The notes below the pieces were generated by a model. The model ran no database searches, had not been told where the DNA came from, and worked only from the letters and a program-made list of their open reading frames with translations. 64,000 nt of DNA from Chimonanthus salicifolius (Eukaryota > Streptophyta > Magnoliopsida > Laurales > Calycanthaceae): NCBI GenBank assembly GCA_013350335.1, contig CM023534.1:17751302-17815301 (forward strand), given 5' to 3'. Positions 39,201-45,783 of the stretch are shown here, one piece after another. Each line of letters begins with the position of its first letter. Position 1 is the first letter of the stretch. The translations under genes and the position numbers were made by a program.

Positions 39201-41760
39201 TGACAACTTCAGTGCTCTCTACACGACTGTGAATCCGGTGTTTCATGCTCGTACCAAACACATTACCCTTGATTGTCACTTAGTTCATGAAAAGGTTGCA
39301 GTTGGCTCTCTCGTCACTTGTTATGTGCTCTCTCATTCTCAGATCGCAGATATCTTCCCAAAGGCCTTGTTTAAGGATTCTTTTCGCACCTTACAGCTTA
39401 AGCTTGGAGTGCCGCCTTCTCTGTCCTCCAGCTTGAGGGGGAGTGATAAGGAAAGACCTTGAGTAGGCCTTGACTCAGTACGACTCAGTACCAAGTTCAG
39501 AAACAGCAAATCATCTCTCAGAAACAGCAAGGGCACCTACCTTCCTAACACCTCTCTCAGAAACAGCAAGTTGTGTCTCCAGCCTAACCCTGCTACCTGC
39601 CTTCCTATGTTGTCTCCTCTCTAGCCAAGCCTTCTCCCATTTTTCAGCAAGTTGTCTCCAATCCAGCTGCTGTCCGTCAATCACTCCAACAATCTCCAGC
39701 CAAGCATAGCTTGATTGTTTTTCTATATATTGAATATCCCAGCAGTATGTAAAATCAGTAAGAAAGAAGCTAGTAAAGCTTCTTTAGAATTTCTTCAGGA
39801 TGGTGCAGATGTAACAGGTCGGGTTGTTTACAAAGAGCATGCGGTGAACGAAGTGGTCAAGGGTCTTTGATCAGGGACGAAATTGGGTTATGGACTGTGG
39901 AGTCAGAAAAGCAGTAGAAGTTAGTACAGATGAAGTGCAAATGCTATCTCTTGGGTTGATATAGAAAATAGAAACTTCAGAGAAGCCAACAAACAGACAA
40001 TGCTATTCTTTTATTGGTTGGTGCTAAGTCAAATAGGAGACGATGGGTTGAAGAAAAGCAATAGGTTTCCGCAATCACTCCTCTTGGCATTCACCCAGCC
40101 AGTAGAGGGAGAGAGATGGGCAATGCAAGGCTTCTCAGGGTCGAACGTAGGCTCTGATACATGTTTAAGGTGATAAATTTCATCGGTTATTGATTAATTA
40201 TTTTTTAACAAATTCACATATGTATAGAAAGACATATATTAATTTTAGATAAACTCAAACTCCAACGGAAACCTATCTCTTAATATGTGATCAACACAAT
40301 CTAGAGTCTTAGTCTAACATGAATTCTAATCCATCTTAACAGTTTCTAATCAGATTATGAAATGGACAGTCCAAAAAAGAATTCTCTTAATTTTTATCAT
40401 CCATTATTGCTAGAACTTTAAATGTGCTGATTTTTTTAACTGACTCTCCTTTTTAACTATTTTTTGAGGGCACTATGGCTTCAAACATGCTACGTGTTTC
40501 ATCGTGAGAATGTGATATTTCCTATATTTTAGTAAATGCGGGTGGAAGCATTACATTTTTTAGAAATGCCTTTTAAAGGAATGTAGTACTTGTTGTTCTC
40601 ATTTAGGCCTTCCAAAATTCATATTTAATTTTCTTCAAATTGTACTAGGTAGGATCCTCTGTCACAATTTTGGAAGGAGTTTTCTTGTAGCATATGAAAT
40701 GTCTATGGGTAATACTACCATACCAATTGTAAAAGTAGTTTCCCTAGATTAATCACAACAAATTTCAAGTGGGTACTCCAGCTTTTCTAGAAATTCCACT
40801 CAAGACTATTAAATGAAAGTTGCTAAAGGTTTAGTTTTAGTTTGGACCAAATTCTCTCTCTATTTCTCTCTCTGTAAGCAAGATCCATACTTAAAAAAGA
40901 GAGACACAGGATAGAGTCTGGCTGCTAGGCCCAGGAGAATAAGGTGGAACTTGCCTCCACCTTAGGCAAACCAAAAATAGAACCAAAATAAGACCATCCA
41001 AAGCAACAACAGATGGACAAACCAAAATATAGAACTTCTCATTACTAGGTACCCATATAGCCAACCACCACAAGTTTAGACCATTGATTTCTTCTGTGAC
41101 TAGAGATTACTATTGGGCTTGAAAGCCCAAATGCCAAAAATGCCCTACCCATAAGTAACAAGGCTTTCTATATACCATGCTTGGTCTGAACCTAGTCTAT
41201 TTTCATATATAAAGATGATAATTTGTCCCGACAGTCTGAAGTTCCCCAACCCAATATATTTGAAATGGTGCAAGCAAAGCCCAACCCAACAATAGCCAGT
41301 TCTGCATCCCTGCATGTGGCTTACATTGTAAAGAATACTAATGATTTAGTATTCAGGTGTAACCTACAAATGTAATATGTATTCCATTGTACATAATTCT
41401 TGCCCCTAAGGTATTAGAAATATAAATTCCTTATACGAAAAGGTTTGCATTCTCTATCTTGTTTCTTTCAGGTGGGCATCTATAAAATTGGGTATTAACA
41501 TGCCAGCCAGAGTAGAACAAACAGTAAGAAGAAATGACAGTGAATGTCAGCTACTTGGCGAACCAACTGGAGAGTTCTACGATGTGGTTCTTTTCTTTGG
41601 TATCATAGACATACTCCAAGACTATGATATAAGCAAGAAGCTAGAGCATGCATACAAGTCCTTCCAGTACGATCCAACCTCTATATCAGCAGTTGATCCA
41701 AAGCTATATTCAAAAAGATTTCGTGATTTCATTTTCAATGCTTTTAACGAAGACACTTGA
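11107..41760 (+). CDS. PIP5K: MORN-repeat phosphatidylinositol 4-phosphate 5-kinase (complete, 8 exons)
   Basis: The enzyme phosphorylates PtdIns4P to PtdIns(4,5)P2 at the plasma membrane and serves vesicle traffic, polar growth and signalling in plants. Coding exons are 11107-12284, 23746-23913, 24008-24173, 24515-24631, 24749-24942, 26257-26372, 27770-27854 and 41472-41760: 2313 nt, 770 residues, every junction GT-AG with matching phase. Residues 51-240 hold about eight MORN repeats. The kinase domain spans about 375-770, with GKSGSFFYL and IKTMKK (ATP Lys), [22 protein letters not shown] and IIDILQDYD near 719. The start at 11107 is chosen because [14 protein letters not shown] resembles the N-terminus of Arabidopsis PIP5K4/5, which separates this subclade from PIP5K1-3. 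Introns 1 and 7 are swollen to 11.5 and 13.6 kb by transposons, yet the coding sequence shows no lesion. I judge it functional. Confidence 0.95.
13356..15146. mobile_element. Solo LTR (1.79 kb) with ATTCG target duplication
   Basis: It is inserted in the left LTR of the 13186-18881 element. ATTCG occurs at 13351-13355 and 15147-15151, and the host LTR sequence is continuous across the gap when compared with its partner at 17630-17645. The ends are TATTAG and CCAACA, i.e. TG...CA with one change. It contains a CTAAAAGGGGGTGAATGAGA start like the solo LTR at 55758-57296. Confidence 0.85.
15336..16060 (-). pseudogene. Degenerate coding remnant inside the non-autonomous LTR element
   Basis: On the - strand about 16060-15845 reads [20 protein letters not shown] and on to SREEIVHSE, then a proline-rich run ([17 protein letters not shown]) at about 15800-15740, then short broken frames. 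No standard gag or pol domain is recognised. The charged N-terminal part could be an unusual gag-like or accessory frame. It is broken and unlikely to be expressed. Confidence 0.45.
17669..18757 (+). mobile_element. 5'-truncated LINE with 9 bp target duplication
   Basis: It is inserted in the right LTR of the 13186-18881 element. CCCTAAATA at 17660-17668 is repeated at 18760-18768, and the insert ends in a poly-A run. The frame to about 18222 lacks a start but resembles a LINE RNase H C-terminus ([20 protein letters not shown] ... [18 protein letters not shown]). The remaining 0.5 kb is 3' untranslated sequence. Confidence 0.85.
19016..19059 (+). pseudogene. trnL-UAA: Plastid-derived trnL-UAA 3' exon fragment (left part)
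   Basis: GTCGACTTT, AAAATCG, then GGTTCAAGTCCCTCT match the plastid trnL-UAA 3' exon, the binding region of the universal trnL-F barcode primer. The exon is cut after CCTCT by the retrotransposon at 19060 and resumes at 22937. One or two bases differ from the usual plastid text (GGGAGGG for GTGAGGG). It is a nuclear plastid insertion, not a working tRNA gene. Confidence 0.88.
20347..20693. mobile_element. hAT-type MITE, copy 2
   Basis: The 347 bp element has inverted ends TAGGGCTACAACTCGGGT and, on the opposite strand, TAGGGTTGCAACTTGAGT, filled with CCCGACCCGA-type blocks. The flanking octamers TCTACAGG and TATGCAGG match at 6 of 8 positions. It is inserted in the gag region of the 19060-22936 copia element and is the same family as 6474-6714. 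Confidence 0.78.
21186..21847. mobile_element. MITE-like element with GCTGCGTTTGGATGGGGGT inverted ends
   Basis: GCTGCGTTTGGATGGGGGT at 21186 is repeated inverted at 21829-21847. The 660 bp interior is AT-rich and non-coding, with another related segment (GGTTGCATTTGGATTAGG) near 21419, so one element may be nested in another. I could not define a target duplication. It lies within the untranslated leader of the copia element at 19060-22936. Confidence 0.65.
22937..23305 (+). other. Plastid-derived trnL-trnF spacer (nuclear copy, right part)
   Basis: After the copia element the trnL 3' exon ends with CCTCTATCCCCA. It is followed by AGTCCATTTTACTCACTAAC, TTATGTTTCTCATTCACTCT, TATAGATACGATATACTTAC, TTTTTGAAGACCCAAGAAAT and GAGTCCCTTTATTTAATTGA, in the order of the plastid trnL-trnF spacer as I know it. 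It then enters a decayed trnF. Small substitutions and indels show it is an old nuclear copy. Confidence 0.88.
23259..23294 (+). pseudogene. trnF-GAA: Decayed plastid trnF-GAA fragment
   Basis: ATGGGATTTGGTAGAACAGA then TGACTGAAAATCCTCG corresponds to the 5' half and anticodon arm of plastid trnF-GAA (anticodon GAA within CTGAAAAT). Part of the D-arm is deleted and the 3' half after 23295 is unrecognisable, so it cannot be a functional tRNA. Confidence 0.78.
23746..23913 (+). CDS. PIP5K: PIP5K exon 2
   Basis: The acceptor TCCAG precedes GCATTCTGTAGG. The exon encodes (R)[20 protein letters not shown] to [13 protein letters not shown](R). The donor is TTCAG|GTCAGG. It is 168 nt, phase 2 at both ends. 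Confidence 0.95.
24008..24173 (+). CDS. PIP5K: PIP5K exon 3: nucleotide-binding loop
   Basis: The acceptor is GATTAG. The exon encodes [24 protein letters not shown] and the glycine-rich loop plus ATP-anchoring lysine ([20 protein letters not shown]). The donor is GTAAAA|GTGAGT, phase 0. It is 166 nt. Confidence 0.95.
24515..24631 (+). CDS. PIP5K: PIP5K exon 4
   Basis: The acceptor is TATAG. The exon encodes [20 protein letters not shown] through [11 protein letters not shown]. It is 117 nt, phase 0 at both ends, too short to show as a start-to-stop frame. The donor is AAAAAG|GTGAGA. Confidence 0.95.
24749..24942 (+). CDS. PIP5K: PIP5K exon 5: DLKGS motif
   Basis: The acceptor is GAGCAG. 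The exon encodes [20 protein letters not shown], the family signature DLKGSSHGR and [21 protein letters not shown]. The donor is TACAG|GTGAAT, phase 2. It is 194 nt. Confidence 0.95.
26257..26372 (+). CDS. PIP5K: PIP5K exon 6
   Basis: The acceptor is TTGTAG. The exon encodes [20 protein letters not shown] then [18 protein letters not shown]. The donor is GTAG|GTAAGA, phase 1. It is 116 nt. Confidence 0.95.
26475..26594. mobile_element. Small inverted-repeat (MITE-like) element in kinase intron 6
   Basis: GGTTCCACCAATCACGTGA at 26475 is inverted at about 26576-26594 (TTTCGTGATTGGTGGCACC). The 120 bp between also folds back in part (TTTTGGTCAT with TGGCCAAAA). It is non-coding. I did not find a convincing target duplication. 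Confidence 0.5.
27770..27854 (+). CDS. PIP5K: PIP5K exon 7
   Basis: The acceptor is TGCTGCAG. The 85 nt exon encodes [20 protein letters not shown] then DQLLCDPK(R), the variable loop before the last kinase motifs. The donor is AAAAG|GTATGA, phase 2. The next intron is 13,617 bp. Confidence 0.93.
28174..28517 (+). mobile_element. LTR of a copia-like element, + orientation
   Basis: The sequence runs TGTTGATG...TTCTCACA and is followed at once by TGGTACAAAGCC, a decayed form of the TGGTATCAGAGCC primer site. It has a TATAAATACA box near 28453. About 0.8 kb of leader-like, CT-rich sequence follows with no recognisable gag. No second LTR was found, so this is a truncated element or a remnant broken by later insertions. 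Confidence 0.6.
29757..29951 (-). mobile_element. tRNA-derived SINE (family 1) with target duplication
   Basis: On the - strand it starts CCGTGAGGGTTGGCTTGGCG (A box) and has TGGGTTCAAGTCAC (B box), then ends CACCTTGGTCTTC plus poly-A. TATGAACATTAATG at 29742-29755 is repeated at 29952-29965 with one change, a 14 bp target duplication. It shares A box, B box and 3' end with the + strand copy at 43143-43305. Confidence 0.88.
32357..33120 (+). pseudogene. Copia gag (frame-broken)
   Basis: The first frame (32357-32569) reads [20 protein letters not shown]; the second (32605-33120) continues [39 protein letters not shown] and [17 protein letters not shown], the UBN2 gag fold. A stop after CNGGR precedes the GTAGC target site where the next element inserted. 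Beyond that element, gag resumes (SQQFNSRG) to a knuckle at about 37660. It lies inside LTRs, so it is not a host gene. Confidence 0.88.
33388..34364 (-). pseudogene. Copia reverse transcriptase and RNase H (broken)
   Basis: RT part: [12 protein letters not shown] catalytic box, [16 protein letters not shown] and [17 protein letters not shown]. RNase H part: [35 protein letters not shown] and [13 protein letters not shown]. Frame shifts at about 34050 and 33780 separate them. The N-terminal RT piece continues to about 34830 with stops. Confidence 0.88.
35205..35520 (+). pseudogene. Inverted GAG-pre-integrase segment inside the - strand copia
   Basis: The + strand frame reads [36 protein letters not shown] and [20 protein letters not shown], the copia GAG-pre-integrase zinc domain (H-X-H / C-X2-C type residues). 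Protease on one side and the integrase-RT linker on the other are on the - strand, so this piece is flipped relative to its own element. Confidence 0.85.
36300..36730 (-). repeat. Three about 179 bp modules in place of gag (inner copia)
   Basis: GTGGGCCCCAC-like cores recur at 36343, 36521 and 36701, each preceded by a TCT.C..C.GCA.. segment and an A-rich stretch, and in the latter two followed by CAACC / AAACCCT text. They lie between the primer site and protease. A related three-module array lies at 59520-60000 in another copia element. Confidence 0.65.
37894..38516. repeat. Tandem duplication of a LINE/gypsy chimera
   Basis: Unit 1 (37894-38199) and unit 2 (38216-38516) are almost identical: I count three C/T differences and one 6 bp indel. 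Each unit joins a + strand LINE C-terminal piece ([20 protein letters not shown]) to a - strand gypsy gag knuckle ([20 protein letters not shown]). A 16 bp inverted snippet, 38200-38215, separates the units. Confidence 0.9.
38050..39065 (-). pseudogene. Ty3-gypsy gag fragment captured inside the copia element
   Basis: On the - strand, after a capsid-like part at about 39050-38800 ([36 protein letters not shown]), there is [14 protein letters not shown] (about 38760) and a zinc knuckle [17 protein letters not shown] (about 38515). It is the same class as the gypsy gag at 5543-6791 but another copy. Stops interrupt it. Confidence 0.85.
39069..39170 (+). repeat. 35 bp tandem repeat, about 2.5 copies
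   Basis: CATGGATKACTTATCTTCC starts at 39069, 39104 and 39139. The repeat lies at the junction between the captured gypsy piece and the copia RNase H, where homologous copia protein would read ...ELTWI-YLL, so the duplication sits in old coding sequence. Confidence 0.85.
39175..39443 (+). pseudogene. Copia RNase H tail and polypurine tract
   Basis: [36 protein letters not shown] and [20 protein letters not shown] are the C-terminal RNase H of a copia polyprotein, ending close to the polypurine tract and LTR at 39444. RT and integrase upstream are missing. Confidence 0.85.
41472..41760 (+). CDS. PIP5K: PIP5K exon 8: C-terminal catalytic part
   Basis: The acceptor is TTTCAG. The exon encodes [40 protein letters not shown] and [20 protein letters not shown], ending TGA at 41758-41760. 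The phase matches exon 7 despite the 13.6 kb intron. Confidence 0.96.
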
Positions 41761-43142
41761 ATACTGAGAAAACGAGAATTTACTGCTATCGATTCAGGTG
41801 TATTAGGATTTGGAATAGTTTCGTAGAGATTCTGTCAAATGGAAAATCTTCATTGTTGGGTTGCTCTTGGAGGCTAAAATGTAAGAGAATAAAGAAGTCT
41901 ACGAAGGGGTTGGTGAGAGAAAGTAATGAGAAACAATTTTTCACTTACAAAAAAAAATATCAAATAATTTTTTTGATTAAAAACCCTGCTTTCTCATATT
42001 TTCTCTCCATCACAACAAACCCAACATCTGAAACCCTGCACTGCCATCAGTTGGCAGGATAGAATCCTCATGAGGCTAATGTATGAGTTCTTCAGTAGGA
42101 TGATGTAGGCATCAACAGGCAACCTGTCATAGGTATCAAACACACCATATGATCCAGAAAGGCCCTTGATTTTCTGATGGACTTATATATATATTTTTTT
42201 ATATTTTCAATATATTTTTATAGAGGTAGACAAGATGTAAATGAGTTTCTTCCCCCAAAGGTTAACCTGTATCAGTATCAATGATTGTTCCTTTTTTGTA
42301 CATTTCACAGAAGATGAAAAATTCTGACGATTTGAATAAATGTACAGGTAATGTTGGCTTGGAAAGGGTTTGAATTTGCTGCTCTTGTTTCTTACTGTCT
42401 TGGGTAAAAGCAAATTGTGGTGTATGACAATTTCTCTCTAATTTTCTTTACATTATCTTGTCTTTGGTTGAATTCAGATCATTTGATATACCACCACTGG
42501 GAAATGCCTAATGCATTGCTACATCTATAACATAAGAGTATTTTCATTATTTAGAAACTTTTATAGCAGATTAAGTATTTTATGAGTATTCTATTTTTCA
42601 TCTCGCATCTTATCTTGTATTTCATATCAAACCATAGTTAACAACCGGCGTACAGCAAAAATATGAAAAATAAATAATTCTTATATAGTTCATTTCTTTC
42701 GTAAAATTACGATTAAAAATTAGTTATAAAAAGTAGATATGTCAAAAAGTTGAGAATGGATCTTATTCATAAGATTATAGGCAAACAGTTTGGCTAAATT
42801 ATTATATAATTTTTTACATTTTGTATACTTTATGTAATTTTTGTAAAATACTTTAAGTTGAAATAAAAACTTAAAACTATATTTTATTACCTTTTTAAGT
42901 CAAAATTTTTAGAAGAAAACTAGTTTCATTTATAGCCTACTAGAGGTAAGAAAGAGGCATAATAAAATATTTAAGAAGTTTTTCATTTCTCTCTTTTAAA
43001 ATTATAGGAAATGATATTGAGAAAAAGGAAAATGTTTAAAAAATGTATTTTTATAATATTAAAAAGAATTGAACATATAAGAGCTAAGGTAGTTGAGTAA
43101 TTTGTAAAGTATATGTTACAAGTACAATATGTCTTTTAACGT
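41761..43142. other. Kinase 3' flank, probable 3' UTR then AT-rich DNA
   Basis: The probable 3' untranslated region follows the TGA at 41760. An AATAAA at about 42335 is a possible polyadenylation signal. Beyond about 42480 the sequence is strongly AT-rich with no recognised feature. Confidence 0.4.
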
Positions 43143-43305
43143 CGTGAGAGTTGGCTTGATGGTTAAAAATTTCATTAAGTTATGAGAGGTTATGTGTTCA
43201 AGTCCTCACTCTCAACATATAAAGGTCACTCTTCTAGTTTTATCTGATGTGCGTGGGTAGGTCAAGTGCTCTAAGAGACCTGAATACCTTGGATTTAAAA
43301 AAAAA
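43143..43305 (+). mobile_element. tRNA-derived SINE (family 1), + strand
   Basis: It reads CGTGAGAGTTGGCTTGATGG (A box), GTGTTCAAGTCCTC (B box) and CTAAGAGACCTGAATACCTT, then a short poly-A. The 5' and 3' ends match the SINE at 29757-29951, but the middle is shorter. I could not settle a target duplication. Confidence 0.82.
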
Positions 43306-43416
43306 GTACTTTTTTTATTGAGTGGAAAGAACAGCCAATTAAAGAGTTCTTTTGGGCTCAAATGTTAAAATAAATGGCTCATAGGATATAGGTATGGGTT
43401 GGGCTCATTTTACTTT

Positions 43417-44230
43417 GAAGAAAGAGGTCGAGGGTGAAGGAATTATTGCATAAATGGATCTCTCTCCACTGCCTTTTAAGATTCTCAATCCCTTAAATTA
43501 AGGAGCAATTTCCAATGTTAAGAAGCTTCTCACATAAAAAATAGAGAGATTTGGGTGCCTGCTCCTTTAGGATTTTCTTTTATTTTTATTTAGATAAATG
43601 ATATAATAATAAGGTCTAGTCTAAGATTGTAAGAAAATCTATTATAACTTTGCAAGCATTTTTTATGTATATATAGAAAAGCTTACTCTATATCTTTTTC
43701 GACAAACTCAAATTTGTGCAATTTTGAGATTCATAGACAAAGTTACGAACAATTTTGAAATTAGGTGTTGTAAAGTGAAGAAAACTATATTGTTGTTAAT
43801 CTGCAAACCCTTTATTTACTTGAAGAAAGAGGTCGAGGGAGAAGGAATTGTTGCATAAATGGATCTCTCCCCACTGCCTTTTAAGATTCTCAATCCCTTA
43901 AGGAGCAAATTTCCAATGTTCAGAAGCTTCTCGCATAAAAAATAGAGAGATTTGGGTGCCAGCTCCTTTGGGATTTTTTTATTTTATTTAGATAAATGAT
44001 GTAATAATAAGATTTAGTCTAAGATTGGAAGAAAACCTATTGTAACTTTGCAGGCATTTTTTATGTATCAAATAATGTCTGATTGTTAAAAAAATAATTT
44101 ATTGGAAAGCTTACTCCATTTTCTTTCCAACAAACTTAAATTTGTGTAATTTCGACATTCATAGACAAAATTACCAGCAGTTTCGTAACTAGGTGTTATA
44201 AAGTGAAGAAAACTATATTTTTGGTTAATT
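43417..44230. repeat. 405 bp tandem duplication
   Basis: GAAGAAAGAGGTCGAGGG at 43417 recurs at 43822, and the two copies align through TTTTAAGATTCTCAATCCCT, AAAATAGAGAGATTTGGGTG, AAGGTCTAGTCTAAGATT-like and GTGAAGAAAACTATATT blocks. Copy 2 has about 30 bp of extra sequence near 44070-44100. The copies differ by scattered changes, so the duplication is not recent. It is non-coding. Confidence 0.88.
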
Positions 44231-44422
44231 TTATGCTGCAATCTAGTAAATAAAGGGCCCTGCAAACCCAACCCATTGCTTGGATTGAGTTTTGAGTTCA
44301 CGTGGATCTCTAATTGGTGAGTTCTTATTATCTTTATTTTGAAATTTCTTAGATTTAAATTTTGCATCTTTAATTTTGTGCAATTTAATTTTGAGTATTA
44401 CATTTAAATTAATTGTGTGTAA

Positions 44423-44597
44423 TTTTTTTTTTTTTTTTGAATTTACGTGTGGGAAACTACGGGAAACCAAGCATAACATCTCCGCAGGTGATATCCACTG
44501 CCCTTAAAGCACACCAGGTGAGGCTATGGGGGGCTCGAACTTAGCACCTCTCACTTCCTGAAGCAGGATATTACCAATTGAACTATACCCATGTGAA
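44423..44597 (-). mobile_element. tRNA-derived SINE (family 2)
   Basis: On the - strand: GGGTATAGTTCAATTGGTAA (A box like a tRNA D-arm), CTAAGTTCGAGCCCC (B box), then unrelated body and a 16 bp poly-A. The promoter boxes differ clearly from the other SINE family, pointing to a different tRNA ancestor. No clean target duplication was seen. Confidence 0.78.
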
Positions 44598-45078
44598 CAA
44601 TTTTGTTCTCTGAAAATTTCAATTTTGAAGCCTTTTGTTCAATTTTTCCATAAAAAGGTTTTGTCCTAATGTGAGGTTTGTGCTTTTGTTAAATTTCTAT
44701 GTGAGTGAAATTTGATGCGGTTCTCCAATTGAATTTGGGCCAGATTTTAAAATGGTTTTAGGTGATCAATTCATTGATTTCCTTCTACTCTAACTTTGAT
44801 TTCTTAGTGTGTAAAATTTCATTTTTATTTGGAAATTTTTGCTTTAGAATTTTCTCTCAAAATTCTAAATTTTAAGTGTGGTCGAAATTTCTTGTTCTCT
44901 TATTTAAAATTAGGATACATCAGTTCGTAATCAGAGTATGTAATTCTTGGATACTCCAGTTGTATCACTCAACGTGTATTGGTAAATGGATGGATCAGAC
45001 GAACTTAAGGTATTGACATTGGTCAGGCACAAGATCAGAATTAAAACAACCCTTTTGTACTTGGCATGGAGGAACAAT

Positions 45079-45612
45079 TGTGATGACCCAGTTCTAGATG
45101 TACTCGGTTTCCTTAATTTGAAGTGACAGCAGTGGCCGGGGATGAAAATTCCCGAAAACGGTGTTGATAAAGTCACTAATGGAAGGAGGAGGAGAACTCC
45201 ACTGTGGCCTGGATAAGGAGAGAGAATTTCACTAGTAGATTTTCCCACAGCGCTTGTGACAACAACCTTATCCTAGACTTAAGAAGCACTCTTCGTTCTC
45301 CTACCATGAAACCTTTTGGGTGTATATGGGTGCATATCAAAGCAAAATTACAAGAGTTTATGTGAGCCGAAAGGGACAATATCATATTGGGTGAGGTAGA
45401 GTTGTTACAGATAGTATCAAAGTTGAGAATGACTCTAGTCTCAAGTGAGGGTATTGTGATGACCTAATTTTAGATGGTGTACTCGGTTCCTTTAATCTAA
45501 AGCGATGGTATTGGCTGGGGATGAAAGCTCTCGAACTCAGGTGTTAATAAAATCGCCAATGGAAGGAGGAGGAGAACTCCACTGTGGCGTGGATGATGAG
45601 AGAAAATTTAAA
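45079..45612 (+). mobile_element. TRIM-like LTR element, 3' LTR truncated
   Basis: LTR 1 is 45079-45409 (TGTGATGACC...GTTGTTACA). A decayed primer site AGTATCAAAGTTGAGAATGA and a purine tract AAGTGAGGGTAT follow within 45 bp, and a second LTR starts TGTGATGACC at 45455. The LTRs share GGAAGGAGGAGGAGAACTCC and ACTGTGG. The second is cut at about 45612. The whole internal region is under 50 bp and non-coding, which is the TRIM layout. Confidence 0.75.
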
Positions 45613-45783
45613 CATAATGAAGCTTTAACTCGGAATGTGCATCTATTATTTTTACTCAGCTTAAATCCGCAATAAGTAACGAATTTAAAATGCCATTATG
45701 AATTACAGTTTAGTCTAGTTTACTTACTTAACTTATCTTTATATGTGAAGTGTGTCCATCCCTTAAAGATAATTTAATATGTT

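Larger units (their letters stand above)
31386..39797 (+). mobile_element. Chimeric Ty1-copia element, middle level of the nest
   Basis: LTRs are 31386-31753 and 39444-39797, with target duplication GGATG (31381-31385, 39798-39802). The primer site TGGTATCAGAGCAAGG starts at 31755, and the polypurine tract AGCTTGAGGGGGAG is at 39430-39443. The interior has gag (32360-33120, resuming at 37397 after the nested element) with a zinc-knuckle-like CCGHTTIKC segment near 37660, then foreign LINE and gypsy-gag pieces (about 37780-39060), then copia RNase H (about 39070-39400). Protease, integrase and RT are absent. Confidence 0.92.
30278..40341 (-). mobile_element. Short non-autonomous LTR element, outermost of a three-level nest
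   Basis: The LTRs at 30278-30440 (163 bp) and 40162-40341 (180 bp) share TATTAATTTTAGATAAACTC and GATCAACACAATCTAG, and run TGT...ACA in the right copy. The flanks GTTTA (30273-30277) and GTTTC (40342-40346) match at 4 of 5. TGTATCAGAGCC, a good initiator-Met primer site, adjoins the right LTR on the - strand. After removing the nested copia, the interior is only about 1.3 kb and non-coding, so this is a TRIM/LARD-like element. Confidence 0.82.

Noticed and set aside
40860..41130. LINE 3' end on the - strand
   Set aside because: The 40891-41073 frame resembles LINE tail text slightly, but there is no A-tail, domain or target duplication to support it.
45079..45612. Cassandra-type TRIM with 5S-like promoter
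   Set aside because: I see no 5S rRNA-like internal promoter in the LTR, so only a general TRIM-like call is made.
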